A stretch of 40,324 nt of DNA from an uncultured Prochlorococcus sp. Lineage in GTDB: Bacteria; Cyanobacteriota; Cyanobacteriia; PCC-6307; Cyanobiaceae. The stretch covers positions 1 through 40,324 of the forward strand of contig CACOIV010000013.1 of NCBI GenBank assembly GCA_902627335.1. Reading direction: 5' to 3'. The position numbers and the translations under genes were made by a program. Positions 25,523 to 34,295 of the stretch are shown here, piece after piece (positions within the stretch are counted from its first letter, which is position 1; every line of letters starts with the position of its first letter). The notes under the pieces were generated by a model. That model ran no database searches. It saw nothing but the letters and a program-made list of their open reading frames with translations, and was not told the DNA's origin.

Positions 25523-26818
25523 TTAAATGCTTAATCTCTCCCATATTATATTCAAATTGCTTAAATGGATTTTAGGATCAAAACATTTCTCTAATTCATC
25601 TAAGGTTACCAACTTATTTATATCTAAATCTTTTTCAAGATTGTTTTTGAAATTTCCGTTTTCATTATTCCATGCAGAGTGGGCATTTTTCTGAACTATT
25701 CGATATGCTGATTCTCTTGACATCCCTTTTTCAACAAGCAATAAAAGAACTTTTTGACTAAAAATTACACCACCATAGATATTGATATTATTTAGCATGT
25801 TTTTGGGATAAACTTTTAGATTTTTTATAATCTCGCTCATTTCTCTCAGCATAAAGTGCAAGCAAATAGATACATCTGGTAACATTATCCTTTCATTAGA
25901 GCTATGGCTTATATCTCTTTCATGCCATAGAGAAATATTTTCTAAAGCAGTGTTTACATAACTCCGCAAAATTCTTGATAATCCACTTACTCTTTCGCTT
26001 CTTATTGGATTTCTTTTATGAGGCATTGCAGAACTACCTTTCTGACCCTCTGAGAAACCCTCTTCTACTTCCAAAACATCCGTTCTTTGAAGATTTCTTA
26101 TCTCAGTTGCAAATCTATCCAAAGAAGCACCAATCAAGGCTATGACTTGAACATATTCAGCATGCCTATCACGAGAGATAACTTGTGTACTGGCTTCATC
26201 AACTTTTAGATTAAGAATATTACAAGCTATTTCCTCTACTTTGGGATCTGTATTGGCATATGTTCCCATGGCACCACTAATTTGGCCAATTGAAATATTT
26301 TCCTTTAGATCCTTTAATCTTTTTTTATCTCTTATTACTTCTGCTAACCATCCAGCTAATTTAAATCCAAATGAAATTGGTTCACCATGAATAGCATGTG
26401 ATCTTCCAATCATTAAAGTATCTTTATGCTGGCTTGCTAAATTTCTTATGGAATTTTCTAACTCCTCAATTTCATTGATTAATAAGTTACATGATTCTCT
26501 TAGTTGTAAGGAAAGTCCAGTATCAAGAATATCGCTGCTCGTCATACCTACATGAATAAATCTTCCAGCATCGCCTACATATTCATTCAAATTTGTTAAG
26601 AAAGCTATAACGTCATGCTTTACTTCTTGTTCAATTTCTTTAACTCTTTCAACATTGAATTTAGATTTAGTTTGGATCTGATCCAGGTCTTCTTTCTTGA
26701 TCTTACCAAGTTCAAAATTTGCTTGGCAAGCAGCTAATTCAACATCAAGCCAAGACTGAAATTTTGAGTTCTCCGACCAAATCTTTCCCATTTCAGGTAA
26801 TGTGTAGCGTTCAATCAT
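25523..26818 (-). CDS. purB: Adenylosuccinate lyase
   Basis: 431 residues. PurB releases fumarate twice in purine synthesis, from SAICAR and from adenylosuccinate. The signature GSSAMPHKRNP lies at residues 261-271, with H141 in GRSHAIHGEPISFG and the TSSDILDTG block at 93-101. ATG 26818 gives the standard MIERYTLPEMGKIW start. Fumarate made here can be used by FumC, encoded directly downstream (59-base gap), a sensible pairing in an organism with an incomplete TCA cycle; the metabolic link is inference. Confidence 0.96.
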   Translation of the reverse strand: MIERYTLPEMGKIWSENSKFQSWLDVELAACQANFELGKIKKEDLDQIQTKSKFNVERVKEIEQEVKHDVIAFLTNLNEYVGDAGRFIHVGMTSSDILDTGLSLQLRESCNLLINEIEELENSIRNLASQHKDTLMIGRSHAIHGEPISFGFKLAGWLAEVIRDKKRLKDLKENISIGQISGAMGTYANTDPKVEEIACNILNLKVDEASTQVISRDRHAEYVQVIALIGASLDRFATEIRNLQRTDVLEVEEGFSEGQKGSSAMPHKRNPIRSERVSGLSRILRSYVNTALENISLWHERDISHSSNERIMLPDVSICLHFMLREMSEIIKNLKVYPKNMLNNINIYGGVIFSQKVLLLLVEKGMSRESAYRIVQKNAHSAWNNENGNFKNNLEKDLDINKLVTLDELEKCFDPKIHLSNLNIIWERLSI

Positions 26819-26960
26819 TATTTAATAAATTCTCATTTAAATTTACAACTTATTTGATGAGCTGGCTCAAAATTTTGATAACTAATTGAAATAAGATAAA
26901 ATAATAAATTAAGCGAACAATTACCAATTTATATAAATTTACTATATGAAGTATGCAAAT

Positions 26961-27015
26961 TGATTTGAATTAAAATCAAAGGCCAACCATCTAAATTGAT
27001 AACTTTTCTTATCAA
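26961..27015 (+). promoter_or_regulatory. Tandem small hairpins upstream of the TlyA-like gene
   Basis: The 232-base divergent gap between purB and the TlyA-like gene holds two neat inverted repeats: TGATTT/AAATCA (26961-26966 with 26973-26978) and TTGATAA/TTATCAA (26996-27002 with 27009-27015, loop CTTTTC). They may be operator half-sites or leader hairpins. Low G+C makes both weak. The remainder of the gap shows nothing I can name. Confidence 0.3.
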
Positions 27016-27050
27016 ATATCTACTAAAACAACTTCTCATTTTATGGCTGA

Positions 27051-27866
27051 ATGAATAAAAAAATAAGATTAGACGTTTATTTAACAAGTAAGGGCCTAGT
27101 AAATTCTAGGCAAATAGCGCAAAGATATATTCTTGCAGGTAAGGTGAAAGATAAGAATGGAAAAATATTAGATAAACCTGGACAACAAGTTTTCATTGAA
27201 TCTGAAATAAACTTATCAGCTTCTCCTCAATTTGTTTCTAGAGGAGGTGAAAAATTATCTAAGGCATTTAAAGAATTTCCTCTTAATGTAAGAGATAGGA
27301 TATGTATGGATGTTGGCATCTCAACAGGAGGTTTTACTGATTGTTTATTAAAAAATGGAGCAAAATTAATTTATGGAATTGATGTTGGATATGGACAAAC
27401 TGCGTGGAATATAAGAAACAATCCTAGGGTAATACTTTATGAAAGAACAAATATTAGATATCTTGAGCCTTCAAGAATATTCTCTAATGAAAATGATTTT
27501 CCCAATTTTGTTGTTGCTGATCTTTCTTTTATTTCATTGAAGTATGTTTTAAAACCAATAAGAAATCTAATGAAAAAAAATTGTTTTGAAGGAGTATTTC
27601 TTATTAAACCTCAATTTGAGGTTGGTAAAGAAATTGTTGGAAAGGGCGGGATTGTAAAAGAAAAAAAACATCACGTATTTGCTTTACAGTCAGTAATTAA
27701 TTCAATGATTTCACTTGATTGGCATATAAATGGATTGGTTGCTTCTCCATTGGTAGGACCTGCTGGTAACCATGAATATTTGATATGGATAAGTGATAGA
27801 AAATTAGCTAATACTTCAATAGATCAAGATTTTTTAAATAAATTAGTAGAAAATACACTAATTTAA
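27051..27866 (+). CDS. TlyA-family rRNA 2'-O-methyltransferase (S4 + FtsJ domains)
   Basis: 271 residues. Residues 1-60 form an S4 RNA-binding domain (IRLDVYLTSKGLVNSRQIAQRYILAGKV). The rest is an FtsJ-like methyltransferase with the SAM loop CMDVGISTGGFTDCLL (DVGIST at 87-92) and the later VADLSFISLKYV and LIKPQFEVGKE blocks. Mycobacterial TlyA methylates C1409 of 16S and C1920 of 23S rRNA. Short bacterial versions often modify only one of these, so the target is uncertain. Older annotations call it hemolysin A. A 3-codon leader ORF (27043-27054, MAE) ends across this gene's start in an ATGA overlap. Confidence 0.92.
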   Translation: MNKKIRLDVYLTSKGLVNSRQIAQRYILAGKVKDKNGKILDKPGQQVFIESEINLSASPQFVSRGGEKLSKAFKEFPLNVRDRICMDVGISTGGFTDCLLKNGAKLIYGIDVGYGQTAWNIRNNPRVILYERTNIRYLEPSRIFSNENDFPNFVVADLSFISLKYVLKPIRNLMKKNCFEGVFLIKPQFEVGKEIVGKGGIVKEKKHHVFALQSVINSMISLDWHINGLVASPLVGPAGNHEYLIWISDRKLANTSIDQDFLNKLVENTLI

Positions 27867-27873
27867 GAACGTA

Positions 27874-28218
<345 letters not shown>

Positions 28219-28237
28219 TCAAAATTTTGATTTTATT

Positions 28238-28483
28238 TTAATTCGTTTTAGGTAAAACATCCAATATTGAAACCTCTGAGATATTTTCAACCTTTAAACC
28301 TGCTAAATGTGCATCTTGGCATAATAGTTTTGCATCAAATTCAGAAATGGTAACTCTACTCTCAGATAAAGCTTCCCATTGCTCGTCTTCAAAGTGGGTT
28401 TGTAACCATAACATGCCATGAACACTACCAGGTGTTATTGACTTGTTGCATTTGTTATCAACATTATGAAGACAGATGTCCAT
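28238..28483 (-). CDS. 81-residue conserved-looking protein of unknown function, upstream of glnB
   Basis: 81 residues from ATG 28483, starting MDICLHNVDNKCNKSITPGS with later HGMLWLQTHFEDEQWEAL and AGLKVENISEVSILDVL. It is soluble, with no membrane helix, signal peptide or recognised catalytic motif. Four cysteines (4, 12, 55 and, if counted, none beyond) do not form a metal motif. I do not recognise the family. It lies 25 bases upstream of glnB on the same strand and behind the NtcA-like box, so it is probably co-regulated with PII. A PII partner role is speculation. Confidence 0.8.
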   Translation of the reverse strand: MDICLHNVDNKCNKSITPGSVHGMLWLQTHFEDEQWEALSESRVTISEFDAKLLCQDAHLAGLKVENISEVSILDVLPKTN

Positions 28484-28533
28484 TTATTAAATTTTAGCTT
28501 GCTTTTATTAAGCCCTTTTATCTGGATATAAAA

Positions 28534-28549
28534 TGTGCCTGTTGATACA
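28534..28549 (-). promoter_or_regulatory. Candidate NtcA-binding site
   Basis: On the minus strand the bases read TGTA-N8-CACA, a one-mismatch fit to the NtcA consensus TGTA-N8-TACA (core GTA-N8-TAC). The centre lies about 58 bases before the 81-codon gene's ATG. A TTAATA at 28506-28511 (minus strand) sits 22 bases downstream, the spacing expected for an NtcA-activated -10 box, predicting a start of transcription near 28500. NtcA is the global nitrogen regulator in cyanobacteria and a known glnB activator, which makes the placement credible. Confidence 0.55.
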
Positions 28550-28656
28550 AAATTAGATTTTCCTTGTATTATTACTTAAATGGTTTTCTGAAATTAAAAA
28601 TCTATTATTTTGCTTAAATAAATAAATTTATATATATTTCTAGAAATGCTAAAAAA

Positions 28657-29067
28657 ATGAACGATTTAGAAAACTTGAATACTGATAGACCTCTTTACGG
28701 TGAGAGAATTATTTCAGAATCAAATATTATTTGTTTTGAAAATCCAAATAAATCAAGAATTTATCAGATAATGATAGATTTACCCGAGTTCACTTGTAAA
28801 TGTCCTTTTTCTGGATACCCAGACTTTGCAAAATTAAAGATTACCTATCAGCCAAAGAATAAAGTCTATGAATTGAAATCCCTAAAACTTTATATTAATA
28901 ACTTTAGAGATCAGAAGATTTCTCATGAAGAGGTTGTTAACAGAATAATGGATGATCTCATTGAAGCGGCAAACCCTCACTGGATGCATTTTAATGCTGA
29001 CTTTAATCCAAGAGGTAATGTATCAATGAAATTAGATTTATATTTTGGAGAGAAAAAACATGATTAA
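28657..29067 (+). CDS. queF: NADPH-dependent 7-cyano-7-deazaguanine reductase (QueF, type I)
   Basis: 136 residues, typical of the short unimodular QueF. It reduces preQ0 to preQ1 in the queuosine pathway for tRNA anticodon modification. The nucleophilic cysteine is C49 in [12 protein letters not shown], with the proton-donor aspartate D56. The QueF motif is ELKSLKLY (E72 onward), which binds NADPH. The [11 protein letters not shown] block is also diagnostic. ATG 28657 is preceded by a 4-codon leader ORF (28646-28660, MLKK) whose TGA overlaps the start. It is convergent with ccsB, with a 4-base overlap. Confidence 0.95.
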   Translation: MNDLENLNTDRPLYGERIISESNIICFENPNKSRIYQIMIDLPEFTCKCPFSGYPDFAKLKITYQPKNKVYELKSLKLYINNFRDQKISHEEVVNRIMDDLIEAANPHWMHFNADFNPRGNVSMKLDLYFGEKKHD

Positions 29068-30347
29068 TTTTTTATAAGGGAAGATAAATTGATAAATTCA
29101 GCTTCAAAACCGGATAAGTTTTTATTACATAAACCACCCATATATAAATAATTTGATTCCATATCATTCATTATCCACAAACGTTTTGTAGGTATTAGGC
29201 TCAAACTAGCACCGAGAATAATAAATATAAAAGAGCAATAAATAATAGGTACTGAGGGATCATTCTTTATGATTAAACCACTACTTGGAATTGCTTGTAT
29301 AAATTCAATTTGGGATGAATTAATTTCGGTTCCTTTCTTTTTAAGGTAAATATCAGTTTCTGAAAAATTATCAGTATCAAATATTTTGATAGGACCATAT
29401 TCATTATTGATTGTAAAAAGATAATTTTTTTTAATTTTTTCTCCAAGTTCAATTACTATGCCCCAAATTTGCTCTCCTATTTCAGGAACTGGTTTTAATT
29501 GGAGTTGGTAAGTTATATTATCTATTTTTAAAATTAAATTCGAAATTGACCAATCTGCCTGATAAATTGTCAAGCCCTTGTACCTTATCGGATGGTTTAC
29601 ACTAGTTTCTTGTTTGAAGGATTCTGATTCATTCTCAGAGAATATTTCTATATTTGAGGTGAATTGTTTTGGCACTCCATTATCTTCACGATCGATATAA
29701 AAATTATTTAACTTTAATGATAATTTTTTATTTGAATTGTCATTAATTAAATCTATAGTTTCATTTGGGATTAAATACTCTTCCAAAGACTGCCTACTGA
29801 AGTTACCGTATGTTGAACCTATAAGAAGAATGATTAGCCCAAAATGAACTAATATTGGACCAAATCTTCCTAAAACTCCTTTTCTTGCAGATATTGTGTT
29901 TTCATTTATCAAAATATCCCATCCGTCTTTTTTAAGTATTTGATTAGCTTTAGTGATTAATTGATTATTATTGTTTGTTTCCCATTTACAATTTAACTTT
30001 AACTTTTCGTATTTTTCTTTTTTTTTGTAATCAACCCATTTTAATGAAGATTTAAGAGTAGGTATTTGCTTTCTGAAGCTTGAAAGTGCCAGTGAGAGGC
30101 AAAGTAAAAATAATGATAATAAAAACCATAAACTTGTATAAATGTGGTTTAGTTGTAATTTTATAATTTTTTTACCATCGAGAAACCCTAGGAATGGAGT
30201 TGAATCATATAAATCAAAGTATTCCTTTAAGCCTTTTTCTTGTGGAATAAATGTACCTAAACTGCTCGCGATGGCGATAAATATTAATAAAAATATTGCA
30301 AATTTTAATGATGATATATTAAAAATTAATTTATTGAAAAAACCCAT
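29064..30347 (-). CDS. ccsB: Cytochrome c biogenesis protein CcsB/Ccs1 (ResB family)
   Basis: 427 residues. It is part of the System II heme delivery and ligation machinery for c-type cytochromes. Hydrophobic helices are seen at about residues 13-33, 68-88 and 162-181, with a fourth near 365-390 and a large lumenal domain between the third and fourth, as in ResB/Ccs1. The [20 protein letters not shown] helix contains the conserved histidine region, and [18 protein letters not shown] is a family signature. Its ATG follows the ccdA stop with no gap, so the two are one operon for cytochrome c assembly (CcsA is not in the window). Confidence 0.94.
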   Translation of the reverse strand: MGFFNKLIFNISSLKFAIFLLIFIAIASSLGTFIPQEKGLKEYFDLYDSTPFLGFLDGKKIIKLQLNHIYTSLWFLLSLFLLCLSLALSSFRKQIPTLKSSLKWVDYKKKEKYEKLKLNCKWETNNNNQLITKANQILKKDGWDILINENTISARKGVLGRFGPILVHFGLIILLIGSTYGNFSRQSLEEYLIPNETIDLINDNSNKKLSLKLNNFYIDREDNGVPKQFTSNIEIFSENESESFKQETSVNHPIRYKGLTIYQADWSISNLILKIDNITYQLQLKPVPEIGEQIWGIVIELGEKIKKNYLFTINNEYGPIKIFDTDNFSETDIYLKKKGTEINSSQIEFIQAIPSSGLIIKNDPSVPIIYCSFIFIILGASLSLIPTKRLWIMNDMESNYLYMGGLCNKNLSGFEAEFINLSSLIKN

Positions 30348-31010
30348 CTAAATCCAATTTGAAATAATATTTAAAACCCCTAATGTAAGTAGTACTATTC
30401 CACTACAAAAAGGTATTACCTGACTATATTTACGAAATTCAAGCAACTTTCTCATATTCTCAGTCGTAATTGCTACGAAAATTAACGGAGTGACTTGCCC
30501 TAATCCAAAAAAGAAAAGAAAAATTATCGATATTAGTGGGTTTTTTGCTTGTGAAACCCATGCTAGTAAAGTAGCTAATACTGGAGTAATACAAGGAGAT
30601 GATGCAAGTCCGAATGTTGTTCCTGTAATGAGAGGCGCAAGAATGGGAGGTAGTTTCTTTTCAACAGAATTTAAAGACGGTAAATTAGGGAATTGAAATT
30701 TTAATAATCCTAGTAAGTTTAAACCCATGGCAATTGCGAATATCGAAATAAATATATTGAAGAAGTCAGGTAATTGACCATATATTCTTCCTAAAAACCC
30801 GCTAATAGCGCCTAAAAAAACTAATGATAAAACTATACCTCCGCAAAAACCAAAGATTTTAAAATTATTATTTTCATTATTTGTTCCTCCAATGTAAGCA
30901 ACTGTTATTGGTAGTAAAGATAAAGAACAAGGCCCCAAACTTGTAAGGAGGCCAGCAGAAAATATTAGAAAAACTGTGATAGGGCTAGGGTTAGATACTC
31001 CTTGCTCCAT
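30348..31010 (-). CDS. ccdA: Thiol:disulfide transport protein CcdA
   Basis: About 220 residues from the ATG at 31010; a TTG two codons upstream (31016) is possible but the ATG is preferred. CcdA passes reducing power across the thylakoid membrane to keep apocytochrome c cysteines reduced. Six hydrophobic helices are visible, with the two redox cysteines in GPCSLS (C28) and SSPCITP (C140). It lies directly upstream of ccsB with adjacent stop and start, matching the shared pathway. The 71-base gap to ftsW upstream shows no clear terminator. Confidence 0.95.
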   Translation of the reverse strand: MEQGVSNPSPITVFLIFSAGLLTSLGPCSLSLLPITVAYIGGTNNENNNFKIFGFCGGIVLSLVFLGAISGFLGRIYGQLPDFFNIFISIFAIAMGLNLLGLLKFQFPNLPSLNSVEKKLPPILAPLITGTTFGLASSPCITPVLATLLAWVSQAKNPLISIIFLFFFGLGQVTPLIFVAITTENMRKLLEFRKYSQVIPFCSGIVLLTLGVLNIISNWI

Positions 31011-31087
31011 CAACAAGTTTCCTCGTTGAGCTAATTCAGAAATAAATAAATTTAAAGAAATGATAATTTTTAAAATTATTTTAAATT

Positions 31088-32320
31088 CTATCTAACTTTT
31101 ATCTTTCGTGTATCTAATGTTCCAATTAAACCTGTTGACTCTAGTGAACATCTTAATAAAAGCGCAGCTATAAATAATGACGATATTAGAGAGTTTCCGC
31201 CGTAACTTACAAATGGCAAAGGTAATCCTGTGGTAGGCATAGAACCTGTAGTGACTGCAATATGTATTAGTGATTGACCTATAAGAAAGGTTGCGCATCC
31301 AATCGCTACTAATTTTGTATAGTTATTTCTGCATTTCAAAGAGATCCTTAAGCTTAAATAAGAAAAAATCGCTAAAAAACCTAATAATAAAAATGAACCT
31401 ATTAATCCAAATTCTTCAGCATAAATTGCAAAAATGAAATCCGTATGCTGTATTGGTAAATATTGCAACTTTTGCATTGATAATCCATACCCTTTACCAA
31501 ATAAACCTCCAGACCCAATAGCAACTAAGCTTTGGATTAATTGATAACCATTCCCTTCTGGATCCGCCCAGGGATTTATAAATGATTTTATTCTTAACAT
31601 TTGATATTCATTTCTTAAAATACTTAGATAAGCACTAAGCACTCCCAAGGACGCAATTGACAGCAAGTTATTTATTCTTACTCCGCCGCATAAAGCCATA
31701 ATCCAAAAAAATATCCCTGTTAAGCCAGCAGTGCTTAAATTTGGTTGTTTCATTATCAAAAGTATTAATAATCCAAATGAAATTATTGAGATAATTTTTT
31801 TATCTTTATCTACTAAATTCCAATGTGCGAATATATTTGCTGCTTCTAATATCGCAAATGGTTTAATCAATTCTGAAGGTTGCATTTTTAATGGTCCAAT
31901 TATTAACCATCTTGACGAACCATTAATAGTTTCTCCAAAAAATATCGTTGAAGCAATTAGCAAAATTAATAGGTAAAAAATAAGTTTTGAGTTTTTTAAA
32001 AGAACTCTTATTTTTGTATGAAAAACAACAAAAAATACTGAAATCCCTGGAATATACCAGGCTATTTGTCTCTTTAAAAAATAAGACCAATCACCCATTT
32101 CTCTATTGGCTACCCACCAACTTGAGGAACCTAGGATAAACAACCCAAAAACACACCAAATAATTATAAATATAGATAGAAGTTTTCCTTCATAAGGCCA
32201 TAGTTTCCAGTCAAGAGGAATCAAAAAGTCTTGTTTCAAATCAGAGCCAAATTTATTCTTTGAGTATCCAATTTTTGATAGATCAAAATTATATTCACTA
32301 GCAGATTTTCTTCTTTGCAA
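31088..32320 (-). CDS. ftsW: FtsW/RodA/SpoVE-family peptidoglycan polymerase, probably FtsW
   Basis: 410 residues with about ten transmembrane helices. SEDS proteins polymerise lipid II into peptidoglycan. Motifs include GSSRWLIIGPLKMQPSELIKPFAILEAA, NPWADPEGNGYQLIQSLVAIGSGGLFGKGYG, HTDFIFAIYAEEFGLIGS and the C-terminal GLPLPFVSYGGNSLI, all standard for the family. The choice of FtsW over RodA follows the single-copy context usual in Prochlorococcus but cannot be proved from sequence alone. The start is TTG 32320 with a 45-residue N-terminal cytoplasmic stretch. ccdA-ccsB follow downstream on the same strand. Confidence 0.88.
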   Translation of the reverse strand: MQRRKSASEYNFDLSKIGYSKNKFGSDLKQDFLIPLDWKLWPYEGKLLSIFIIIWCVFGLFILGSSSWWVANREMGDWSYFLKRQIAWYIPGISVFFVVFHTKIRVLLKNSKLIFYLLILLIASTIFFGETINGSSRWLIIGPLKMQPSELIKPFAILEAANIFAHWNLVDKDKKIISIISFGLLILLIMKQPNLSTAGLTGIFFWIMALCGGVRINNLLSIASLGVLSAYLSILRNEYQMLRIKSFINPWADPEGNGYQLIQSLVAIGSGGLFGKGYGLSMQKLQYLPIQHTDFIFAIYAEEFGLIGSFLLLGFLAIFSYLSLRISLKCRNNYTKLVAIGCATFLIGQSLIHIAVTTGSMPTTGLPLPFVSYGGNSLISSLFIAALLLRCSLESTGLIGTLDTRKIKVR

Positions 32321-32353
32321 ATCTCTAAAATTCTAGATAATCTATTGAGACGC

Positions 32354-32379
32354 TAAAAGCATCTTTTGCCAAGCTTTTA
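32354..32379. repeat. Inverted repeat in the ftsW-atpI divergent spacer
   Basis: A 7-bp inverted repeat, TAAAAGC (32354-32360) and GCTTTTA (32373-32379), lies 34 bases upstream of ftsW. It is well placed for an operator or leader hairpin of ftsW, but is short and AT-rich. The 256-base spacer also has a second repeat at 32435-32451 and a candidate atp promoter, listed separately. Confidence 0.25.
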
Positions 32380-32434
32380 ATTAAGGTTTATAAACTATTT
32401 ATTTTGAAAGATATTTTAAAATTATTTTTCGTCG

Positions 32435-32451
32435 GTATAAAAATTTTATAC
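32435..32451. repeat. Near-perfect palindrome in the ftsW-atpI spacer
   Basis: GTATAAAA (32435-32442), one central A, then TTTTATAC (32444-32451): two perfect 8-base arms. It resembles a regulator site in outline (GTA...TAC) but the spacing is N11, not the N8 of NtcA. It lies about 125 bases before atpI and 115 before ftsW, so it could serve either gene. It may be chance in AT-rich DNA. Confidence 0.3.
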
Positions 32452-32541
32452 AAATTTTAAATCAAATCTTTAAGAATTAGCACTTAATGCCAATTTAGGC
32501 TAGCTAAATGTCACCTCTCCATGATAGATTCCGTGGGTTTA

Positions 32542-32566
32542 TATACTTATTCAAATCTAAGGGGAA
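32542..32566 (+). promoter_or_regulatory. Candidate -10 box and ribosome binding site of the atp operon
   Basis: TATACT at 32542-32547 is a good -10 match, and the expected -35 position shows no match. AAGGGGAA at 32559-32566 is a purine-rich Shine-Dalgarno-like stretch about 10 bases before the atpI ATG. That is unusual here, since most genes in the window have no visible one. The predicted leader would be about 23 bases. Confidence 0.4.
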
Positions 32567-32576
32567 TTTCTGAATT

Positions 32577-33053
32577 ATGTTCACAACTGTGAACTCAGCA
32601 AGAAAAAAACTTAAGCAGACTATTAATTTAGATGCTAAAGATTCTTCTGCTTTACAAAATTCAAATTCGTTTGAAGTTAAAAAATCTTTATTAGTTCAAT
32701 TTTTTAATTTCTTCTCAATTAGTAATGATTATTTCAATTTACAATTAGCAATTTTTTCTTTGACCTTTTTGTTCTCATTACTAATCACAATGATTTCTTG
32801 TATTTTTTTAAGCATTAAGTTTGGTTTGAGTATTTTTATAGGTTCAATTGTTGGAATCTTTTATTTACGTTTGCTTGCTAAAAGTATTGGAAACTTAGGT
32901 AAATCTTCCTCAGGTGTTTCAAAGTTGCAGCTTTTATTACCTGTTTGTCTTTTTATTTTTGCTAGCAAAAATGAATTAATTGAAATCCTTCCGGCAATTA
33001 TTGGCTTTTTCTTGTATAAGCCTTCCCTGTTTTTTATTTTTTCCCGTCCCTAG
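32577..33053 (+). CDS. atpI: ATP synthase protein I (AtpI/Atp1)
   Basis: 158 residues. Residues 1-55 are polar; the rest contains four hydrophobic stretches. It fits the poorly conserved first gene of cyanobacterial atp operons, thought to help assemble the c-ring or supply magnesium. Identification rests mainly on position (43 bases before atpB) and membrane plan, because the sequence itself is variable. ATG 32577 has an AAGGGGAA purine stretch 10 bases upstream. Confidence 0.85.
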   Translation: MFTTVNSARKKLKQTINLDAKDSSALQNSNSFEVKKSLLVQFFNFFSISNDYFNLQLAIFSLTFLFSLLITMISCIFLSIKFGLSIFIGSIVGIFYLRLLAKSIGNLGKSSSGVSKLQLLLPVCLFIFASKNELIEILPAIIGFFLYKPSLFFIFSRP

Positions 33054-33095
33054 ATAAATTTTTCATTAAAAAAATTTATTTAATCCTAAATCAAA

Positions 33096-33821
33096 ATGAA
33101 TTTAAATTTTTTATTTACAAATTTTGCCGAGTTAGAAGTTGGTCAACATCTTTATTGGCAAATTGGTAAGGTCAGTATCCATGGCCAAGTTTTTTTAACA
33201 TCTTGGATACTATTAGGTGCTTTGTTAGTTTTCATATCCTTGGGCACAAAAAAGATGGAAAACGATCCTAAAGGATTACAAAACTTACTTGAATTTTTAT
33301 GGGATTATATAAGAGACTTAGCTAGAACCCAGATAGGCGAGAAAGTTTATAGAGATTGGATGCCTTTTATTGGAACACTTTTCCTCTTTGTTTTTGTAAG
33401 TAATTGGGGAGGAGCCTTAATACCTTGGAGATTAATAAAACTGCCAAGTGGTGAATTAGGTGCTCCTACGGCTGACATTAATACAACAATTGCACTAGCA
33501 CTTTTGGTTTCTTTATCATATTTTTATGCAGGACTTAGCAATAAAGGTTGGAGATATTTTGAATACTATGTACATCCAACACCTATAATGTTACCTTTTA
33601 AAATTTTGGAAGATTTTACAAAACCTCTTTCACTCTCTTTTAGGTTATTTGGAAATATTTTAGCTGATGAATTGGTTGTATCAGTTTTAGTTTTTTTAGT
33701 GCCTTTAGTATTACCAATACCTGTAATGTTCCTTGGGTTATTTACAAGTGCCATTCAGGCATTGATTTTCGCCACTCTTGCTGCTTATTACATAGGAGAG
33801 GCAGTCGAGGAACATCATTAG
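33096..33821 (+). CDS. atpB: ATP synthase subunit a
   Basis: 241 residues with five to six membrane helices. Subunit a forms the proton half-channels against the c-ring. The essential arginine is R183 in [17 protein letters not shown], and the C-terminal [23 protein letters not shown] is standard for cyanobacterial subunit a. It sits in the thylakoid F1Fo complex. A 166-base spacer with a structured RNA candidate separates it from atpE. Confidence 0.97.
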   Translation: MNLNFLFTNFAELEVGQHLYWQIGKVSIHGQVFLTSWILLGALLVFISLGTKKMENDPKGLQNLLEFLWDYIRDLARTQIGEKVYRDWMPFIGTLFLFVFVSNWGGALIPWRLIKLPSGELGAPTADINTTIALALLVSLSYFYAGLSNKGWRYFEYYVHPTPIMLPFKILEDFTKPLSLSFRLFGNILADELVVSVLVFLVPLVLPIPVMFLGLFTSAIQALIFATLAAYYIGEAVEEHH

Positions 33822-33882
33822 CTTTTTTATATTACATACCTACCCTTTTACAAACTGCAAATAATCTGCCAAAATACCTAAT

Positions 33883-33938
33883 CGCGTAGGTCTGAAAAAT
33901 TCAGACCCATTCTTAAATAAAAAAAGAATGTCCACGCG
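33883..33938 (+). ncRNA. Candidate three-way-junction RNA element between atpB and atpE
   Basis: Three helices fit together without conflict. The closing stem is CGCGT (33883-33887) with ACGCG (33934-33938). Hairpin 1 is GGTCTGAA (33889-33896) with TTCAGACC (33900-33907) and an AAA loop. Hairpin 2 is CATTCTT (33908-33914) with AAGAATG (33924-33930). The two hairpins abut with no unpaired base. An alternative pairing ACCTA (33876-33880) with TAGGT (33887-33891) competes with hairpin 1. It ends 49 bases before the atpE ATG. It could be a processing, stability or attenuation element, or a small RNA; the function is inferred. Confidence 0.5.
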
Positions 33939-33945
33939 TGTTTGA

Positions 33946-34233
<288 letters not shown>

Positions 34234-34295
34234 ATAAATTATTTCTTAAATAATAAGTAATATTTATTTTTTAATTTTCAATTTCAACAAAGCTT

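Noticed and set aside
31092..31298. 68-codon ORF at the end of ftsW in another frame
   Set aside because: Overlaps the conserved C-terminus of FtsW with no recognisable protein features.
32435..32451. NtcA site upstream of the atp operon
   Set aside because: The GTA and TAC halves are 11 bases apart instead of 8.
32549..32558. tRNA-like T-loop (TTCAAATC)
   Set aside because: No flanking GG/CC stem and no acceptor or anticodon arms around it.
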